A stretch of DNA of 8,106 nucleotides from Pseudomonadota bacterium (lineage in GTDB: Bacteria; Myxococcota_A; Polyangia; Polyangiales; Polyangiaceae). Location of the stretch: the NCBI GenBank assembly GCA_023432025.1, contig JAEYVE010000106.1:1-8106 (forward strand), in the 5' to 3' direction. Position numbers and translations under genes: made by a program. The notes below the pieces were generated by a model. It had not been told where the DNA came from. It saw only the letters and a program-made list of their open reading frames with translations, and ran no database searches. Of the stretch, positions 5,487-8,106 are shown one piece after another (the stretch's first letter is position 1; each line of letters opens with the position of its first letter).

Positions 5487-6521
5487 ATGGGCTCGGACGG
5501 ACTCTTCAAGCTGGCGTCCTTGCCTCGTCACTTGCGGGCAGCGTTGACGGACGTGGAGCACGCGTCTCCCGCCGTGAGGCGCTCGGCCGTGCGGGACCTC
5601 GCGCGCTTCGGCGTGGAACCCGAGAGGGACGCCGCCATCGGGGCGCTCCAAAAGGCGCTCCGCGACGTGGACGCCGACGTGCGCGCCGATGCGGTGCTCG
5701 CGTTGAGTGATCTCGGCGCAGAGGGCGCTCTTCCCGAGCTGCTGCGGCTGCTCGGCGACGTACACCTGCGTGTTCGTCAAATGGCACTGCTCGGTTTGGG
5801 TGAGCTCGCGTCCTCGGAGGATGGGGAAGTCCTCGGGCGGATCGGTTCTTTCCTGAACGCAGGTGAGCCGGCGCTCCGCTTTCAGGCGCTCGCAGCTTGG
5901 GCGCGGCTCGTCCCGGAGCGTCTCTTGGAGGTCGTGCTCGAACGGATGCGGGACTCCGATCCAGAGGTGCGCGCGCTTTCGCTGCGCCTCGCGGAGGAGC
6001 GCTGGGCCGAGTCGCCGAGCGAGCTTCCTTCGGACCTCGAGGTCGCTTTGCGCAATCGTTTGGGAGACGACGCTCCAGAGGTGCGGCTCTTGGCGGCGGT
6101 CCTGCTCGCTCGCAAGGGGCTGTCTACGGATGCGTTGGCCCTCTTGGGCGCGGTGGAGCGACGCCTGGGGGTGCGTGAGCCCGCCGACGAGCAAATTGCC
6201 ATCGAGCTGTGTGGCGTGTTGGGGCTCCACGAAGCCACGCGAGCCCTGCGGCGGCGCGCGTTCGGTCTCTTCGGCTGGTCGCGCGACCCGTTTTGCTGGC
6301 ACGCGCGCGTGGCGTTGGCTCGCATGGGGGACCCTCGTGCGGTGCAGGTGATCCTCGACGGGCTTCGGGCGCGAGCTTGGCATACGCGAGCCGTGGCGGC
6401 GGATTCAGCGGGTCGCGCGGGTCTCGTGCAAGCCCTCCCTCGCCTCGAGGAGCTCAGAAGCGACCCGAGGCTGGACCCCGAGCTGCTCGAAACGGCCATC
6501 GCCGCTCTGCGCGACCGGTAG
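5487..6521 (+). CDS. HEAT-repeat protein (PBS-lyase-like HEAT repeats)
   Basis: The product is 344 residues from ATG 5487. There is no signal peptide, so it is probably cytoplasmic. It is almost all alpha-helical, built of repeats with the signature acid/Pro-x-VR-x-x-A-x-x-x-L. Examples are SPAVRRSAVRDLARFG (27-42), DADVRADAVLALSDLG (62-77), LRVRQMALLGLGELA (94-108), DPEVRALSLRLAEERW (158-173) and APEVRLLAAVLLARKG (196-211). Weaker repeats lie near 272-281 and 298-311. HEAT repeats form a curved solenoid that binds other proteins, and no catalytic residues are evident. A GAGG sequence lies 14 bases upstream, further than ideal. It follows the cysteine-rich lipoprotein by 22 bases and is probably translated from the same message, although one product would be outside the membrane and the other inside. 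It ends directly at a hairpin. The partner is unknown. Confidence 0.88.
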   Translation: MGSDGLFKLASLPRHLRAALTDVEHASPAVRRSAVRDLARFGVEPERDAAIGALQKALRDVDADVRADAVLALSDLGAEGALPELLRLLGDVHLRVRQMALLGLGELASSEDGEVLGRIGSFLNAGEPALRFQALAAWARLVPERLLEVVLERMRDSDPEVRALSLRLAEERWAESPSELPSDLEVALRNRLGDDAPEVRLLAAVLLARKGLSTDALALLGAVERRLGVREPADEQIAIELCGVLGLHEATRALRRRAFGLFGWSRDPFCWHARVALARMGDPRAVQVILDGLRARAWHTRAVAADSAGRAGLVQALPRLEELRSDPRLDPELLETAIAALRDR

Positions 6522-6538
6522 GGCCCGCAAAGCGGGCC
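6522..6538 (+). terminator. Perfect 7-bp hairpin immediately after the HEAT gene
   Basis: GGCCCGC and GCGGGCC pair perfectly around an AAA loop, starting at the base after the TAG stop codon. The bases after it (ACGCCTCGTTTCCG) contain only a short T-run, so it is a weak intrinsic terminator at best. Its position separates the lipoprotein-HEAT pair from lpd. Confidence 0.5.
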
Positions 6539-6606
6539 ACGCCTCGTTTCCGTGAGCGCTCCCTCCCTAGCCGCCAGAGTCGCGCGCGAGTGGAGCGCGG
6601 TCGTCC

Positions 6607-6635
6607 TTGTCGCAAGGGGTTCGGTACGCTACGGG
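6607..6635 (+). promoter_or_regulatory. Candidate promoter for lpd
   Basis: TTGTCG (6607-6612) has TTG and C of the -35 consensus. A 17-base spacer follows, then TACGGG at 6630-6635, ending 7 bases before ATG 6643. An overlapping alternative -10 is TACGCT at 6625-6630, 12 bases before the ATG, but its -35 would be poor. No Shine-Dalgarno sequence is present. The TTG at 6607 is also the first in-frame start-like codon of the lpd frame, but it is better read as promoter. Confidence 0.35.
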
Positions 6636-6642
6636 ACCCGCC

Positions 6643-8052
6643 ATGGCTGGTGAGTTCGACGCGATTGTTCTTGGTGGTGGCCCTGGCGGATACGTGTGCG
6701 CGATTCGCCTCGCGCAGCTCGGCGTAAAGACCGTCTGCGTGGAAGAGGAAGAGTACGGTGGCGTGTGCCTCAACTGGGGCTGCATCCCGTCCAAGGCGCT
6801 CATCGCGAACGCGCATTTCTACGAGAAGGCGAAGACGATTGGCGCCCACGGCATCGAGGTGAGCTCCATTTCGGTGGACGCCAACAAGATGCAGGACTGG
6901 AAGAACGGCATCGTCAAGAAGCTGACCGGCGGCGTGCGCGGTTTGCTCAAGGCGAACGGCGCAGAAATCCTCGACGGGCGGGGCAAGCTCACCTCGAAGA
7001 ACACGGTCGAGGTCACGCTGAAGGACGGCTCCACCCGTACGCTGACGGCCAAGAAGGGCATCGTCGTTGCGACGGGTTCGGCCACGATTCAGGTGCCGGG
7101 CTTCGAGTTCGACGGCGACAAGATCATCGGCGCCCGCGAGGCGGTGAGCCTGCGTGAAATCCCGAAGCGCCTCGTCGTGGTCGGCGGCGGCGTCATCGGC
7201 CTCGAGCTCGGCATGGTGTACCAGGCGTTCGGCAGCGAGCTGACGGTCGTGGAGCTCACGCCGGGTCTCTTGCCGGGCATCGATCCCGAGTGCACCCGCG
7301 TCGTCGAAAAGAACATCGTCAAGCACGGCGGCAAGGTGTTCAAGGGAACGCGCGCCGAAAGAGTGGAGAAGCGCGCGGACGGCACCGTGGTCGTTCACAT
7401 CAACGTCGATGGCAAGAGCCAGACCCTCGAGTGTGACAAGGTGCTCGTCGCCGTCGGCATGAAGCCGCGCTCACGCGGCATCGGTCTCGAGGAGCTCGGC
7501 GTGCAGATTGATCAGCGAGGCTTCGTGCAAACGAACGAGCTGTGCCAGACGAACGTCGAGGGCGTCTACGCCATCGGCGACGTCAGCGGTCCGCCCATGC
7601 TGGCCCACAAGGCATCCAAGGAAGGTGAGGTGGCCGCCGAGGTCATCGCCGGGCACCGCGCCGCCAAGGACTGGACCACGGTCCCGGGCATCGTGTTCAC
7701 GCACCCGGAAATCGCCAGCGCCGGCATCACCGAGGACGAGGCCAAGAAGCAGGGCTACACCCTCAAGGTGGGCAAGTTCCCGTTCTCTGCGCTCGGTCGC
7801 GCGATGAGCATCGCGGAGACGGACGGCTTCGTGAAGGTGGTGGCGGACGCCAAGACCGGTCGCGTGCTCGGCATTCACATCGTCGGCCCATCGGCGAGCG
7901 ACCTCATCAGCGAGGCCGTGCTGGCGATCGAAACGGTCGCCACGGCGGAAGATCTGGCGTTGACCATCCACCCGCACCCGACGCTCGGCGAGGCCCTCAT
8001 GGAGGCTGGCGCCGCCGCGCTGGGGCACGCCATTCACATCGTGAATCGCTGA
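6643..8052 (+). CDS. lpdA: Dihydrolipoamide dehydrogenase (E3)
   Basis: The product is 469 residues from ATG 6643, the usual length for the family. It re-oxidises dihydrolipoamide to lipoamide with NAD+ as E3 of pyruvate and 2-oxoglutarate dehydrogenase complexes, and as the glycine cleavage L protein, in the cytoplasm. The FAD-binding GGGPGG is at 11-16. The redox disulphide is in GGVCLNWGCIPSKAL, Cys42 and Cys47. The NAD-binding GGGVIG is at 181-186. The second FAD motif is VEGVYAIGDVSGPPMLAHKA (305-324). The catalytic pair His445 and Glu450 lies in HPHPTLGEALMEA, where His acts as the active-site base. The start GEFDAIVLGGGPGG is typical, and the upstream in-frame TTG (6607) would add 12 unconserved residues. 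Codon use is strongly biased to G/C-ending codons such as AAG and ATC, as in a highly expressed gene. No E1, E2 or other lipoate gene is in view. Confidence 0.97.
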   Translation: MAGEFDAIVLGGGPGGYVCAIRLAQLGVKTVCVEEEEYGGVCLNWGCIPSKALIANAHFYEKAKTIGAHGIEVSSISVDANKMQDWKNGIVKKLTGGVRGLLKANGAEILDGRGKLTSKNTVEVTLKDGSTRTLTAKKGIVVATGSATIQVPGFEFDGDKIIGAREAVSLREIPKRLVVVGGGVIGLELGMVYQAFGSELTVVELTPGLLPGIDPECTRVVEKNIVKHGGKVFKGTRAERVEKRADGTVVVHINVDGKSQTLECDKVLVAVGMKPRSRGIGLEELGVQIDQRGFVQTNELCQTNVEGVYAIGDVSGPPMLAHKASKEGEVAAEVIAGHRAAKDWTTVPGIVFTHPEIASAGITEDEAKKQGYTLKVGKFPFSALGRAMSIAETDGFVKVVADAKTGRVLGIHIVGPSASDLISEAVLAIETVATAEDLALTIHPHPTLGEALMEAGAAALGHAIHIVNR

Positions 8053-8106
8053 GTCCTGGAGCGGCAACCGCGCCCCCCCACCCCCGCGGCACATAGCACG
8101 AGATGG
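8053..8106. other. Gap after lpd with C-rich run; possible next start at 8103
   Basis: The 54 bases after the lpd stop contain a C-rich stretch at 8073-8085 (seven C, one A, five C) and no clear hairpin. CATAGC at 8092-8097 lies 5 bases before an ATG at 8103, similar to the short-leader arrangement elsewhere in the window. Only four bases of that frame are visible, so I do not call a gene. Confidence 0.25.

Noticed and set aside
5136..6383. A 415-codon open frame on the minus strand opposite the HEAT gene
   Set aside because: It is the GC-rich shadow of the HEAT-repeat and cysteine-rich lipoprotein genes. Its translation is Arg/Pro/His-rich with no domain, and the plus-strand frames have clear protein signatures.
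6454..7398. A 314-codon minus-strand frame opposite the start of lpd
   Set aside because: The plus strand here is unmistakably dihydrolipoamide dehydrogenase with all catalytic motifs; the antisense frame has no family resemblance.
1..8106. Search for CRISPR repeats, insertion-sequence ends, tRNA and rRNA
   Set aside because: No regularly spaced direct repeats, no transposase-like frame with terminal inverted repeats, and no tRNA cloverleaf or rRNA signature were seen by eye.

Overview
The window is GC-rich chromosomal DNA with nine protein-coding regions: eight whole genes and the 3' end of a ninth. Five of the eight encode proteins that are probably lipid-anchored or membrane-bound. The GC content, the density of lipoproteins (one with 14 cysteines after its anchor), the HEAT-repeat protein and an Ig-like lipoprotein of a type I associate with myxobacteria point to Myxococcota, perhaps Polyangiales. 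That assignment is inference; no rRNA or other phylogenetic marker is present.

Layout. Plus strand, 1-1483: the tail of an unidentified protein (1-138), a lipoprotein with a GspC-type PDZ domain (219-782), a 329-base gap holding two short perfect hairpins, and a small one-span membrane protein with a histidine-rich tail repeat (1112-1483). The 150-base gap to the next, convergent gene is dense in inverted repeats (1495-1630). Minus strand, 4773-1634: a lipoprotein that may form a beta-rich outer-membrane structure, a two-part lipoprotein with an Ig-like C-terminus, and an alpha/beta-hydrolase lipase. The last two are 19 bases apart, and all three may be one envelope-related unit. Plus strand again, 4928-8052: a cysteine-rich lipoprotein and a HEAT-repeat protein 22 bases apart, then dihydrolipoamide dehydrogenase (lpd), which has its own promoter-like sequence.

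Functionally, only lpd (E3 of 2-oxoacid dehydrogenase complexes, or the glycine cleavage L protein) and the lipase fold can be named firmly. The PDZ lipoprotein, barrel-like lipoprotein, Ig-like lipoprotein and cysteine-rich lipoprotein look like cell-envelope components with no assigned role. I see no mobile element, CRISPR array, tRNA or rRNA, and no clear defence, toxin or biosynthetic system.

Two signals go beyond ordinary annotation. Several genes have a TTGNNN, 17-18 bases, then a TA-containing -10-like hexamer only 6-12 bases before the start codon, usually with no Shine-Dalgarno sequence, which suggests leaderless or very short-leader mRNAs. The convergent intergenic region at 1495-1630 can fold almost completely into nested stems.
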